This document shows positions 54,590 to 63,581 of a stretch of DNA of 64,000 bases, one piece after another. The position numbers and the translations under genes were made by a program. Origin of the DNA: Hyphomicrobiaceae bacterium (GTDB taxonomy: Bacteria > Pseudomonadota > Alphaproteobacteria > Rhizobiales > Hyphomicrobiaceae); the NCBI GenBank assembly GCA_016793635.1, contig JAEUMD010000019.1, positions 147,830 through 211,829 of the forward strand, given 5' to 3'. The notes below the pieces were generated by a model. That model saw nothing but the letters and a program-made list of their open reading frames with translations. It ran no database searches and had not been told where the DNA came from. Position 1 is the stretch's first letter. The number at the start of each line of letters is the position of its first letter.

Positions 54590-57154
54590 ATGACCGGCAA
54601 GCGCGCGCGACGCACGAGTGAGACAGCAAGCCCGGGCGCCGCGATCAGGCTGCCCGACGTGATCGCGTCGTGGTTCCGCGCCCGGCGGTGGCAGCCACGT
54701 CCGCACCAGCTAGCCTTGCTGGAAGCCGCTGCCGAACACCGTTCCACCTTGTTGATCGCGCCGACAGGAGCGGGCAAGACGCTCGCCGGGTTCCTGCCGA
54801 GCCTCGTATCGTTGTCGCAAAGACGTTCCGAGAAGAAGGGCGCGGGGCTTCGCGTGCTCTACGTCTCACCCTTGAAGGCGCTGACCGTCGACATCGAGCG
54901 CAACCTCGCCACGCCCATCGCCGAGATGGGCCTAAAAATCCGGACGGAGACCCGCACTGGCGACACCAGCGTTGCACGCCGCCAGCGCCAGCGTATCAAG
55001 CCGCCGGAGATCCTGTTGACGACGCCCGAGCAGGTGGCGCTGCTGCTGAGCCACCCGGACGCAGCCTATCTCTTCGCCGATCTGGAAACCGTGATCCTCG
55101 ACGAGTTGCATGCACTCGCGGCATCGAAGCGCGGCGATCTGCTCGCGCTCGACCTCGCGCGCTTGAACACCATTGCCGCGTCGCCACCGATGATGATCGG
55201 CCTCTCGGCAACTGTCGCACGGCCGACCGAGCTGCGTGCCTTTCTCGTTCCGCAGACATCGCCTGACGAGCGCACCGAGCTTTCCCATCTCGTCGTGGCG
55301 GAAGGCGGAGCGCGTCCCGAGGTCACGATACTCGAGCTCGACGAGCCGGTGCCGTGGTCCGGCCACTCCGCGCGCTACGCTATTCATGAGATCTACGCCG
55401 CCCTGCAGCGGCATCGCCTCACCATCGTGTTCGTCAATACGCGCATGCAGGCTGAACTCGTGTTTCAGGAGCTTTGGCGCGTCAACGATCGCAACTTGCC
55501 GATCGGCCTGCATCACGGCTCGCTCGATGCCGCGCGCCGCCGCAAGGTCGAGGCGGCGATGGCTGCCGGCACGCTTCGCGCCGTCGTCGCCACGTCGACG
55601 CTCGACCTCGGCATCGACTGGGGCGACATCGATCTCGTCGTCCATGTGGGCGCGCCGAAAGGGGCTTCGCGTTTCGCCCAGCGCATCGGCCGCGCCAATC
55701 ACCGCATCGACGAGCCCTCCCGCGCGCTGCTGGTGCCCGCCAATCGTTTCGAAGTCCTCGAATGCCGGGCGGCGCTGGAAGCGGCCGAGGCTGGCGCGCA
55801 GGACGCCGAGCTTTCGCGCGCGGGCGCTCTCGACGTTCTCGCTCAACACACACTCGGCGTCGCGTGCTCCGGCCCGTTCTCACCTGACGCGTTGTTTGCA
55901 GAGGTGCGCTCCGCATCGCCTTATTCTGCACTGTCGCGCGCGACGTTCGACCGGGTCGTCGACTTCGTCGCCACCGGCGGCTACGCGCTGCGCGCCTACG
56001 AACGTTTTGCCAAGTTGAGGCCGGATGGCGAGGGCCGCTTGCGCATCGCACATCCGCGCGTCGCCCAACAGTATCGATTGAACGCCGGCACCATCGTCGA
56101 AAGCCCGGTCATCAAGGTTCGTCTCGTTGGAAAGCGCACGCTCGCGGGACACCGCAAGGGCAAGCCCGTGCAGGGTGGGCGCGTGCTCGGCGAGATCGAC
56201 GAATACTTCATCGAGCAGCTGGAGCCTGGCGCGACATTTGCCTTCGCCGGCGAGATCGTCCGCTTCGAGGGAATGCGCGACACTGAGGCCTTCGTCTCGC
56301 GATCGAATGCATCCGACCCGATGGTGCCGAGCTACGCCGGCGGCAAGTTCCCGCTTTCGACTCACCTGGCGATGCGCGTGCGCCGCATGCTCGCCGACCG
56401 TGACCGCTGGCGCGTATTGCCGGCGCCGGTGGCGCAATGGCTGGAACTGCAAGCAGAGCACTCGGCGATACCTGCCGAGGACGAGGTACTGGTGGAAACG
56501 TTCCCCCGCGACAAGCGCCATTACCTCGTCGCCTACCCCTTCGAAGGGCGCCTCGCTCATCAAACTCTCGGCATGTTGCTGACACGACGCCTGGAGCGGT
56601 CCGGGGCGCGCCCGCTCGGTTTCGTCGCCAACGACTATGGCCTTGCGGTGTGGGGCGCGCGTGACATGTCGGCGATGATCGCGGCGGGAGACCTCGACCT
56701 CGGCCGCCTCTTCGAAGTCGATATGCTCGGCGACGACCTGGATGCCTGGCTTGCCGGCTCGAGCCTGATGAAGCGCACCTTCCGCATCGCAGCCGTGATT
56801 GCCGGATTGATCGAGCGGCGCCACCCCGGGCGCGAGAAATCCGGCCGTCAAGTCACCATGTCGACCGATCTCGTCTACGACGTGCTGCGCAAGCACGACC
56901 CCGGGCACATCCTACTCGAAGCGGCATGGGCCGATACGGCCACGGGACTGCTCGACGTGGCTCGTCTCGGCGAGTTCTTGAACCGCATCCGCGGGCGAAT
57001 CAGGCATCAATCGCTTGTCCGCGTGTCGCCGCTATCCGTACCCCTGCTGCTGGAGATCGGTGTCGAACCCGTTTCGCAGCGCTCGCGCGAGGATATTCTT
57101 CGGGAGGCGGCGCTGGAAATGATGCGCGAGGCGTCCGCCCCGACCGGGCAGTAG
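54590..57154 (+). CDS. ligase-associated DEXH-box helicase (Lhr family)
   Basis: 854-aa superfamily 2 helicase of the Lhr core type. Motif I is APTGAGKT (58-65), motif II DELH (171-174), motif III GLSATVARP, and the second RecA domain has IVFVNTRMQAELVF, VATSTLDLGIDWG and QRIGRANHR. A winged-helix and DUF4910-like region follows. In the ligase-associated set it works with a DNA ligase, an exonuclease and PdeM in DNA repair. Here only PdeM is next to it. A LexA box upstream fits damage induction. Confidence 0.93.
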   Translation: MTGKRARRTSETASPGAAIRLPDVIASWFRARRWQPRPHQLALLEAAAEHRSTLLIAPTGAGKTLAGFLPSLVSLSQRRSEKKGAGLRVLYVSPLKALTVDIERNLATPIAEMGLKIRTETRTGDTSVARRQRQRIKPPEILLTTPEQVALLLSHPDAAYLFADLETVILDELHALAASKRGDLLALDLARLNTIAASPPMMIGLSATVARPTELRAFLVPQTSPDERTELSHLVVAEGGARPEVTILELDEPVPWSGHSARYAIHEIYAALQRHRLTIVFVNTRMQAELVFQELWRVNDRNLPIGLHHGSLDAARRRKVEAAMAAGTLRAVVATSTLDLGIDWGDIDLVVHVGAPKGASRFAQRIGRANHRIDEPSRALLVPANRFEVLECRAALEAAEAGAQDAELSRAGALDVLAQHTLGVACSGPFSPDALFAEVRSASPYSALSRATFDRVVDFVATGGYALRAYERFAKLRPDGEGRLRIAHPRVAQQYRLNAGTIVESPVIKVRLVGKRTLAGHRKGKPVQGGRVLGEIDEYFIEQLEPGATFAFAGEIVRFEGMRDTEAFVSRSNASDPMVPSYAGGKFPLSTHLAMRVRRMLADRDRWRVLPAPVAQWLELQAEHSAIPAEDEVLVETFPRDKRHYLVAYPFEGRLAHQTLGMLLTRRLERSGARPLGFVANDYGLAVWGARDMSAMIAAGDLDLGRLFEVDMLGDDLDAWLAGSSLMKRTFRIAAVIAGLIERRHPGREKSGRQVTMSTDLVYDVLRKHDPGHILLEAAWADTATGLLDVARLGEFLNRIRGRIRHQSLVRVSPLSVPLLLEIGVEPVSQRSREDILREAALEMMREASAPTGQ

Positions 57155-57184
57155 CCCCGACCGAAAAGTAGAAGGAGCCGCAAA

Positions 57185-57907
57185 ATGCTGCAGATGAAGC
57201 CTGACCGGCTCGGCATCGACGAGTTTCAGGATCAGCCCATGTCGTTGTGCGGCAAGTCGTTTCGCGCCGACATGTCCGGCGCGCTCTACTGGCCGGGCGA
57301 GCGCGCGCTGATCGTCGCCGACCTGCATCTCGAGAAGGGTTCGGCCTTTGCTGCGCGCGGACAGATGCTTCCGCCCTACGACACGCGCGAAACACTCGCG
57401 CGCCTCGCGCGTGTCATCGACCGATATGAAGCAGAGACGGTCATCGCGCTCGGCGACAGCTTCCACGACAGCCACGGGCCGGACCGGATGATGCCCGAGG
57501 ATCGCGAGGCGCTGCGCACGATCCAGCAGCACTGCGAGTGGATATGGGTGAAGGGTAATCACGACCCCGAGATTTCGAGCGGCGCGGGCGGCGTTGTCGT
57601 GCCGTCGCTCGCGGTCGAGGGCATCACACTCTGCCACGAGCCGGACGAAGGTCGGGATTCGCATGAGATCGCCGGACACCTGCACCCGGCTGCGCGCGTC
57701 ACCATGAACGGCTTCACCCTGCGCCGGCCGTGTTTCGTCGGCAACGGGCGCCGTCTCGTAATGCCGGCTTTCGGTGCCTACACCGGCGGCCTCAACGTTC
57801 TCTCGACCGCGTTCGAACCGCTGTTCGGCCTTGGCGGGATGAACGTGTGGATGCTCGGCCAGGAAGGGTGTTACCCCGTCGCCTCGCGGCTCTTGAGCGA
57901 GGATTGA
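57185..57907 (+). CDS. pdeM: ligase-associated endonuclease PdeM
   Basis: 240-aa calcineurin-like metallophosphoesterase. Metal motifs are VADLHLEKGS, ALGDSFHDSHGPDR, WVKGNHDPE and ITLCHEP with GHLHP. Members of this group are paired with Lhr-type helicases in a DNA-damage repair module. It starts 31 bp after the helicase and is probably co-transcribed. The ATG has AGAAGGAG upstream. Confidence 0.9.
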   Translation: MLQMKPDRLGIDEFQDQPMSLCGKSFRADMSGALYWPGERALIVADLHLEKGSAFAARGQMLPPYDTRETLARLARVIDRYEAETVIALGDSFHDSHGPDRMMPEDREALRTIQQHCEWIWVKGNHDPEISSGAGGVVVPSLAVEGITLCHEPDEGRDSHEIAGHLHPAARVTMNGFTLRRPCFVGNGRRLVMPAFGAYTGGLNVLSTAFEPLFGLGGMNVWMLGQEGCYPVASRLLSED

Positions 57908-57959
57908 TCCCGATCGGCTCGGACCACTGTGGCCCGAGCGATCGAGCGGCGATACGGAC

Positions 57960-58193
57960 TCAGTTTCCGGAGCCGTGTCCGCCGCCGGCACTCGCGTCGC
58001 GAAGATCCTGCGCGAATTCGGCTTCCAGCGCCGCCTCGAGTTTCACCAGATCCTCCGGCACGGGCATGCCGAACGCGCGCATCTCGTTGAGCTTCTCCAT
58101 GATCATCAGATAGAGCTCGTGGCGGTCCGCCGGCTCGTTCTGCATGCGTGTCATCAGGATGCCGAGCTCGGCCTTGACGTCATCGATATCCAT
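57960..58193 (-). CDS. small hypothetical helical protein
   Basis: 77 aa starting MDIDDVKAELGILMTRMQN. Amphipathic helices (MIMEKLNEMRAFG) and a C-terminal Gly/Ser/His tail. No family recognised with confidence. It converges with pdeM. Confidence 0.6.
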   Translation of the reverse strand: MDIDDVKAELGILMTRMQNEPADRHELYLMIMEKLNEMRAFGMPVPEDLVKLEAALEAEFAQDLRDASAGGGHGSGN

Positions 58194-58310
58194 GTTCGCT
58201 CTCCCCGAGAATGCGGCGCTCAACGCACGACGATTACAGCGGATGACGCGGGCGCGCCACCTCGGTTTTGCACGTCACCTCGGGACACGCGCCTTGGGGG
58301 CTTAGATCTC

Positions 58311-59267
58311 TCACTTCAGGCTTTTGGCCACCCGCCAAGTTTCCTCCTGCACGCGGATATCGGCGAGGATGCGGTCGAGCAGCAGACAGGTGCGCTTGAA
58401 TAAATCCGACCCGCGCCGGTAGTCGGCCGGGGCGAAGAAGTCGATGCGGCCGGCCTTGAAGAGATCCACGCACTTGTGCTTCGACTTGCCGGGGGGATAG
58501 ACGGCAATGGCATGACCGCCGTTCTTGCGCATCACCGCCATCGACGGCACGTCGGTATCGCCGTCGCCGAAGTAGATCATGTTGGAGAATGGCACGGGCC
58601 GCTCCGCCTCCGGCATGTGCTGGTTGATGTTGCGGCCGAGGTCCTCGACACCCTTGTTGATGCGGAACAGATACTGCGTCTTGCCCGTGTCGGTGATGAC
58701 GCGCTTGGGGTACGGCAGATCGTAGGCTTCGAACCAGTATTCCGACGCGAACACGTTATGGAAACGGTCGTAGATCGGCGTGCCCTCGATGATCTCTGTC
58801 AGTCCGGACGAGATCATGTAATGGCGGATCGCGACGCCGTGGCTTTCCGACCGGAGCTTCACGTACTCGCCGATGGCATCGAACCATTCGACGACGCCGG
58901 CGAACAGTTCCACCTGCCGGCCCTGTGCGACGAGATCGTCGCGGTCGATCCGGATGCCTTTGTCCTTCGCCTTCTTGTAGAGCAGATGCATGTACGTGAT
59001 GAGAGGGTCGGCCTCCTGCTCGCGCGCGATGCGGTTCGATTCCCGCCAGAAGTCCGCGGCATCGATGCCGATCTGCGGCAGGAAGGCATACTCCTGCATC
59101 GGCCGCGGCGAGAGCGTGCCGTCAAAATCGTAGACGAGGGCGATGGTCTTCTTTTCGAAGCCGCTCTTGCCGGCTCCGCCCGTGCGCATGCCGGAGTGGC
59201 TCTCCGTCTCCGCCGCGTCCGGCTTCGAGGCACGCGAGCGGCTCGCGCCCGGCTGTCGCTCCACCAT
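58311..59267 (-). CDS. HAD-superfamily phosphatase-like protein
   Basis: 318 aa. HAD motif I is ALVYDFDGTLSPRPMQ, motif II HYMISSG, and motif IV MIYFGDGDTDVPSM. It is larger than a typical phosphoserine phosphatase and has a helical cap (about residues 75-150). The N-terminal 40 residues look disordered. ATG at 59267 with GGGAG at 8 nt. Substrate unknown. Confidence 0.85.
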   Translation of the reverse strand: MVERQPGASRSRASKPDAAETESHSGMRTGGAGKSGFEKKTIALVYDFDGTLSPRPMQEYAFLPQIGIDAADFWRESNRIAREQEADPLITYMHLLYKKAKDKGIRIDRDDLVAQGRQVELFAGVVEWFDAIGEYVKLRSESHGVAIRHYMISSGLTEIIEGTPIYDRFHNVFASEYWFEAYDLPYPKRVITDTGKTQYLFRINKGVEDLGRNINQHMPEAERPVPFSNMIYFGDGDTDVPSMAVMRKNGGHAIAVYPPGKSKHKCVDLFKAGRIDFFAPADYRRGSDLFKRTCLLLDRILADIRVQEETWRVAKSLK

Positions 59268-59389
59268 CTTCAAGGCTCCCTGCGATCGATCGCATTCCCG
59301 AGGCGAACGTTCGACTGATTCGGGGAGCCGAAAAAAGGCGGTGCAGCCGCTTTGTCAACGGCTGCCCAGAACAACCTTGCCACCCGGCC

Positions 59390-60292
59390 TCAATTGCCAT
59401 GGTCCGCGAGGTAGATTTCCTCCCGCACCTGCGCATAGCTCAACACCGAGAACAGCACCGTACCGCCGACGACGTTTCCGGAAAGCGTCGGCAGGAAGAA
59501 CCCGTAGACCGCCTTTTCCAGATCGATCAGTCCCGTGAGAACTCCGTAGATCGCTTCCGCTGAACCGGCGACGATGTGAGTGAGGCCGAAAAGTGCGATC
59601 AGATACGTGATGAGCGTGATGATCAGGAAATCCGATCCCTCGCTGGCCGAGAGTATCCAGACGAGCGCCGCAATCATCCATCCCGCGCCGATACCCTTGA
59701 CGAACATCTCGTACGGCGTGTTCGCCATGAGGTGTTTCACGATGTCGCCAAGCGCCTTCGCCACGGAGGCATCGACGATCGGCAGCTTGGCGAGAAACAG
59801 CGCGAATATGGTGCAGCCGACAAGGTTTGCGGCGAGCACGAGAATCCAAAGCCGCAACATGCGCTTCAACCATTTGAAGCTGCGCCGGGAGATGACTGGC
59901 AGAACTGCGGTCAGCACGTTCTCGGTGAAAAGTTGCTGGTGGCCGAGAATGACGACGAGGAACCCGACGGCGTAGCCGAGCTTCGCGACCAGCGCTGACG
60001 CCTCTCCCGCCGGGAGGTGTGCGGCAATCGCTGCCTCGGTGAGGAAGGAGAGGCCGATCGAGATACCCGCCGCGACGCCCGACCACCACAACGCCGAAAT
60101 AGGCCGACGCAACTCCATGTCGCCTTTCGTTCTTATGATCTCGTAGACAACCGCAGCACGCGGCGCCGCTGCTTCGCGCACATGCCGCTTTTCGTCATAG
60201 GACAAGCCGCTCGAGGTTGCTGCCTTGTGGGGAGCGGTTACCGGCTCGTTCTGGTCATCGGCCGGGCTGCCTTTCGTGGACGTGTCTGCCAT
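59390..60292 (-). CDS. formate/nitrite transporter family protein
   Basis: 300-aa channel of the FNT family, YfdC-like subgroup. A polar N-terminal region of about 65 residues precedes six membrane helices. Conserved segments include LGYAVGFLVVILGHQQLFTENVLTAVLP (the TENV loop characteristic of FNT), NLVGCTIFALFLA and HIVAGSAEAIYG. Conducts small monocarboxylates or nitrite as a pentamer in known members; the substrate here is unknown. Confidence 0.88.
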   Translation of the reverse strand: MADTSTKGSPADDQNEPVTAPHKAATSSGLSYDEKRHVREAAAPRAAVVYEIIRTKGDMELRRPISALWWSGVAAGISIGLSFLTEAAIAAHLPAGEASALVAKLGYAVGFLVVILGHQQLFTENVLTAVLPVISRRSFKWLKRMLRLWILVLAANLVGCTIFALFLAKLPIVDASVAKALGDIVKHLMANTPYEMFVKGIGAGWMIAALVWILSASEGSDFLIITLITYLIALFGLTHIVAGSAEAIYGVLTGLIDLEKAVYGFFLPTLSGNVVGGTVLFSVLSYAQVREEIYLADHGN

Positions 60293-60442
60293 GACGTATT
60301 TCCCCCTGCGGTCGTTCGAGCGAACGCGCTTCCCGCCTCGATTCTGGACTTCTGCTTCACCGAAAGTCCTCCGATGCGTTCAGGTTCCGCGCATCTCACA
60401 TCATACGAGGTCGAATTCTTCTTGGGCCTTCCCGGCAAGACA

Positions 60443-60478
60443 AGGGCCCCGGCGCACTCTCCTGTGCACCGGGGCCCT
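60443..60478 (-). terminator. terminator of the redoxin gene
   Basis: Perfect 10-bp stem AGGGCCCCGG (60443-60452) and CCGGGGCCCT (60469-60478), extended by GCAC/GTGC in the loop. On the minus strand it follows the redoxin stop by 25 bp and is trailed by TTGTCTTG. Confidence 0.8.
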
Positions 60479-60503
60479 CAGCGCAAATCTCGCTCGCCTC
60501 AAA

Positions 60504-61262
60504 TCAGCTCTTGCAGCCGCAATCCGGGCTGCCGCAGCCACCACCGGCCGCCGCGTGCTGGTGCTCGTGGCTGTGTCCGTGGTGGTGATGGCCGTGGCCG
60601 TGGCCGTGGCCGTGGTCATGATCGTGGTCGTGCCCATGGCCACCGCAGCAGCCGCCGCCGTGGTCGTGGCTGTGCCCATGCCCGCCGCAGCAGCCGCCCG
60701 CGTGGTCATGATCGTGGTGGTGATGCTCTTCAGGATCGACGAGGACCGACGCCAGACGGCGCTCCACCGCGATCGCGGCGTCACGCGGCGCGTCACGTGC
60801 CTCGATGGCCATCGCCATGATCTCGGCGGCGATGCGGATATCGTCGACTTGGCCGAGATAGTGGCGACGGAGCCGGCCCTGGCGGTCGAACAGCAGCAGC
60901 GTCGGCGTACCCTGCATGCCGTAGGCTTCCATGGTTTCAGGCAGCGGCCCACCATTCACCTTGTCGACCGCGACGGGGTAGCCGATCTGGTTCGCGGCAA
61001 TGAACTCCTCGACGTCGGACGTCTTCTGCTTGTCGGCCTCCTCGAACACCGTGTTGAGGCCGATCACTGCGACTTCGTCGCTGGCGAACTGCTGGTTGAG
61101 GCGGGCAAGCTGCGGCAGGAGGTGCCGCGACGAGCCGGGGCAGTGAAGCTGGAAGGCTCCGAGCACGACCACCTTGCCGGCCAACTCCTTGAGAGTCGGC
61201 GCGCCTTCGGTGTTCAGCCAGCGGGAGATTGAAAACTCCGGCGGCGCTTCGGGATTGAACAT
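60504..61262 (-). CDS. TlpA/peroxiredoxin-like protein with His-rich metal-binding tail
   Basis: 252 aa. Residues about 1-165 form a thioredoxin-like redoxin domain ([18 protein letters not shown], one Cys in the active-site position, and [14 protein letters not shown]). Residues about 180-252 are a tail almost made of His, Gly, Asp and Cys, with two GGCCGGHGH blocks, [12 protein letters not shown] stretches and a final [11 protein letters not shown]. It has no signal peptide. The tail should bind Ni, Zn or Cu. Its role is probably metal-linked redox or metal storage (inference). Confidence 0.85.
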   Translation of the reverse strand: MFNPEAPPEFSISRWLNTEGAPTLKELAGKVVVLGAFQLHCPGSSRHLLPQLARLNQQFASDEVAVIGLNTVFEEADKQKTSDVEEFIAANQIGYPVAVDKVNGGPLPETMEAYGMQGTPTLLLFDRQGRLRRHYLGQVDDIRIAAEIMAMAIEARDAPRDAAIAVERRLASVLVDPEEHHHHDHDHAGGCCGGHGHSHDHGGGCCGGHGHDHDHDHGHGHGHGHHHHGHSHEHQHAAAGGGCGSPDCGCKS

Positions 61263-61460
61263 CGGTGGTCCTTTCGCGGATCAGTGGGTTTGAATTCCAT
61301 ATAGCGCGTTTGCGGCGCTACCGATATGCCTCCACAGCGCCGCATCGGCGCACGGGCCTGCGCGTGCCACAGGGCCCGCCATCTTCTGCCGCTTGACAAC
61401 CCTTCCAACGCATCCGATGCCTGCGGCCCCGCGCGACGCAACCCGATCAGGATCGCCCCA

Positions 61461-61904
61461 ATGACCACGCCGCCCGACGCACGATCCCGCCTCATTGAAA
61501 TAGTCCGTGAACGTTCCTATCGCTACGGCACGGAGATCACCCTGGCGTCGGGGCGAAGGTCTTTATTCTACTTCAACATGAAGCCGACGATGCTGCATCC
61601 CGACGGCGCCCGGCTGATCGCCACGCTGATCCTTGATCGGCTCGCAGCCGACGGCGTCGATGCGGACCTGATCGGCGGGCTCGAAATGGGGGCTGTGCCG
61701 CTTGCGGCTGCGGTCACCGCTGTCAGCTCCATGGAAGGTAGACCGATCGGCGCGTTCTTCGTGCGCAAACAGGCCAAAGAGCACGGCACCAAATCATTGG
61801 TGGAGGGACTCGCGGCGGGCGAAACCATGGCGGGCAAGCGGGTCGTCATCGTCGAAGACGTCACCACCACCGGTGGATCGGCGATCAAGGCCGGCATTGC
61901 GTAG
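61461..61904 (+). pseudogene. pyrE: orotate phosphoribosyltransferase, 3'-truncated
   Basis: 147 aa against about 185-190 for the family. Intact features: [44 protein letters not shown], and the PRPP loop [17 protein letters not shown]. Immediately after this motif the frame reads GIA and stops, and no frame downstream continues the PyrE sequence. About 40 C-terminal residues are missing, so activity is doubtful. The break coincides with a drop in GC and accessory genes, as expected for insertion of an element. The start is the ATG at 61461. Confidence 0.85.
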
Positions 61905-62426
61905 CAAACGCACCATAAACGATGGTGCAAGGCATAAAATTCGATGCGTGTAGACACGAGAAGCCGTTTGTGATTCAATGATTTTGAGATGGCGCCCGCC
62001 GTCTTGCTCTACCGCCTACCGTCTCTCACCGGCCAAGGTTACCGAGACGGATAGGACCTACAGTGGGCTCGAACATATTCGAGCCTGCCGAACCGAATGC
62101 GGGTGTAGCACTCGACGTGCACGCCCTTCGGCCAAGAACAAACAACCATCGTTGTGTTCCTCCGTTGGTGCCGGGACTGAGTCCCGGCGCTCCGGAGCAC
62201 CTTCTGCGCCCCGCGCCGTTCAGGGCGCGCGGTCTGCTACTCAGAGGTCACACACATTGGTGGCGGCGGGCGCCAGTCAGATCAGATCACGACCACACCC
62301 ATGAGTCAACCACCATCAGATGGCGCCGTTCCATTTTTGAGAACGAAAATCGAATATCATGCGTACAGAACTCATAAGCCTGAATTGCTCTTGGCTCCAA
62401 TCAGAACACGTGTTAGAAGCCTCATC
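61905..62426. other. non-coding segment after the pyrE break
   Basis: About 520 bp, AT-richer than the chromosome upstream. It contains a perfect hairpin GCCGGGAC-TGA-GTCCCGGC (62170-62188) and no gene I can support. It may carry an attachment site, but only one junction is visible, so direct repeats cannot be checked. Confidence 0.4.
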
Positions 62427-62933
62427 ATGACAAACGATCCGCTCATCCAAGCCGCACAAGATCGTCTCCGCGAAATCCTAGCGGAGCGGGACGAGCTTGA
62501 GACCTTCATTGAAATGCACAGGCGGCTTTCCAAGAAGCTGTTCTCAGAGCAGCCTCGTACTGAGCCGCCACCCAAGCCAGCGTCCAGCGTTGCGACCAAC
62601 GCTGGACGAGCCAATAGCACGGTAGAGATTCTGGATGCCGCGGCTCGCATCTTGAACAAGCATGGAAAGCCCATGCGCTTGGCTGACCTTCACGACGCGC
62701 TGACCGGAGAAGGGATTGTTGTCCCTGGCAGCGACCCCCGCAACAACCTCAGCGCAAAACTCTATTCATCAGACAGGTTCGCGACACAGCGCGGCATCGG
62801 CTGGTGGTTCGCGAGTCAATTATCTGAGCCAGTAACAACCACCGCCCCAGAAGCGCCAGTTAACGGTTCCAGTGATGTCGCTATGGCCCACGATAGCAGC
62901 GCAGAATTCTACCCACGCAGTCCGACTGGCTAA
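62427..62933 (+). CDS. HARE-HTH-like winged-helix protein
   Basis: 168 aa. An N-terminal helix (RLREILAERDELETFIEMHRRLSKKL) looks like a coiled coil. Residues about 65-130 resemble a HARE-HTH domain: ILDAAARILNKHGKPMRLADLHDAL, then PGSDPRNNLSAKLYSSDRFATQRGIGWWF. HARE-HTH modules link DNA-modification or restriction machinery to DNA in other proteins; here no enzyme domain is attached. Accessory gene in the post-pyrE segment. The start has a poor ribosome-binding site. Confidence 0.6.
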   Translation: MTNDPLIQAAQDRLREILAERDELETFIEMHRRLSKKLFSEQPRTEPPPKPASSVATNAGRANSTVEILDAAARILNKHGKPMRLADLHDALTGEGIVVPGSDPRNNLSAKLYSSDRFATQRGIGWWFASQLSEPVTTTAPEAPVNGSSDVAMAHDSSAEFYPRSPTG

Positions 62934-62942
62934 AAAACAAGA

Positions 62943-62965
62943 ACGCCGCCCTGGAGAGGCGGCGT
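62943..62965 (+). terminator. hairpin terminator after the HARE-HTH-like gene
   Basis: Perfect 8-bp stem ACGCCGCC and GGCGGCGT with a 7-nt loop, 9 bp after the stop codon. Only a weak T tract follows. Confidence 0.65.
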
Positions 62966-62970
62966 CTTGA

Positions 62971-63120
62971 AGCGTTCCGGTCATGGGGAGATCAATGGGT
63001 GCCCATGACCCAGCAGTGCTGTGCCCACAGCCGTATCCGGAACGTTGGCCCGGAAGACTGGAGTTGGTGGATGCCATTTCGGCATTCGAAACGGTTCGGG
63101 GTTGCACCCCCGTTCCGGCT
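62971..63120 (+). ncRNA. candidate structured RNA
   Basis: Three mutually complementary 8-mers occur in order: CGTTCCGG (62973), CCGGAACG (63037) and CGTTCCGG (63111), so the middle one could pair with either neighbour. Between them are CATGGG/CCCATG, GATGCC/GGCATT and GGGG/CCCC hairpins. The 3' part loosely resembles a tRNA T arm and acceptor, but no proper tRNA folds. No family assigned. Strand is uncertain. Confidence 0.35.
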
Positions 63121-63239
63121 CATCTTAATACCGTAGGGCGGGCGGGCGGCGTGAGCTGCCCGCTTCGCAATTTATACCACAGGGGCGAATCTTAGTGCAA
63201 CGGCGGGATCGCCTTGGTAGTGTCTCAGTTTGAATTTTC

Positions 63240-63581
63240 CTACTCGTCACCGCTGGCCTTGCCTGACATGCGGTCCAGAACGCGATTCAGAATCTGAGCA
63301 ACCTCTTCCATGCCCATTCGCTTCGCCAGCGGGATCAAAATAAGAAGTTCCAATACAAGCAGCGCGATCGGGCCGCCAAACGACGGCATAACGCTGAAAA
63401 ATACGATGTCCAACAGCAACACGATGAAGACGATGCCAACGAACCGCTCCTCACGACGCGCGTCGACTTCGCTTGCGAGGCGAGATTGAAGCTCTTGGAT
63501 TAGCTTGTCCTGGGCTGTTGGTTCCGGCTCGACTAAATCGCCAAACGTCGCCGCGCCATCGTTAGGCTGCTTCGTTGGCAT
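63240..63581 (-). CDS. small two-helix membrane protein, candidate PanT toxin
   Basis: 113 aa. N-terminal soluble helix (residues about 22-45), then two adjacent membrane segments (FVGIVFIVLLLDIVFFSVM and GPIALLVLELLILIPLAKRM) and a short charged C-terminal helix. No family recognised. Its start lies inside the last codons of the Panacea-domain gene (20-bp overlap), so the two are made together. By analogy with PanAT systems, where the Panacea protein neutralises very diverse toxins including membrane-active ones, it is a toxin candidate. Confidence 0.6.
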   Translation of the reverse strand: MPTKQPNDGAATFGDLVEPEPTAQDKLIQELQSRLASEVDARREERFVGIVFIVLLLDIVFFSVMPSFGGPIALLVLELLILIPLAKRMGMEEVAQILNRVLDRMSGKASGDE

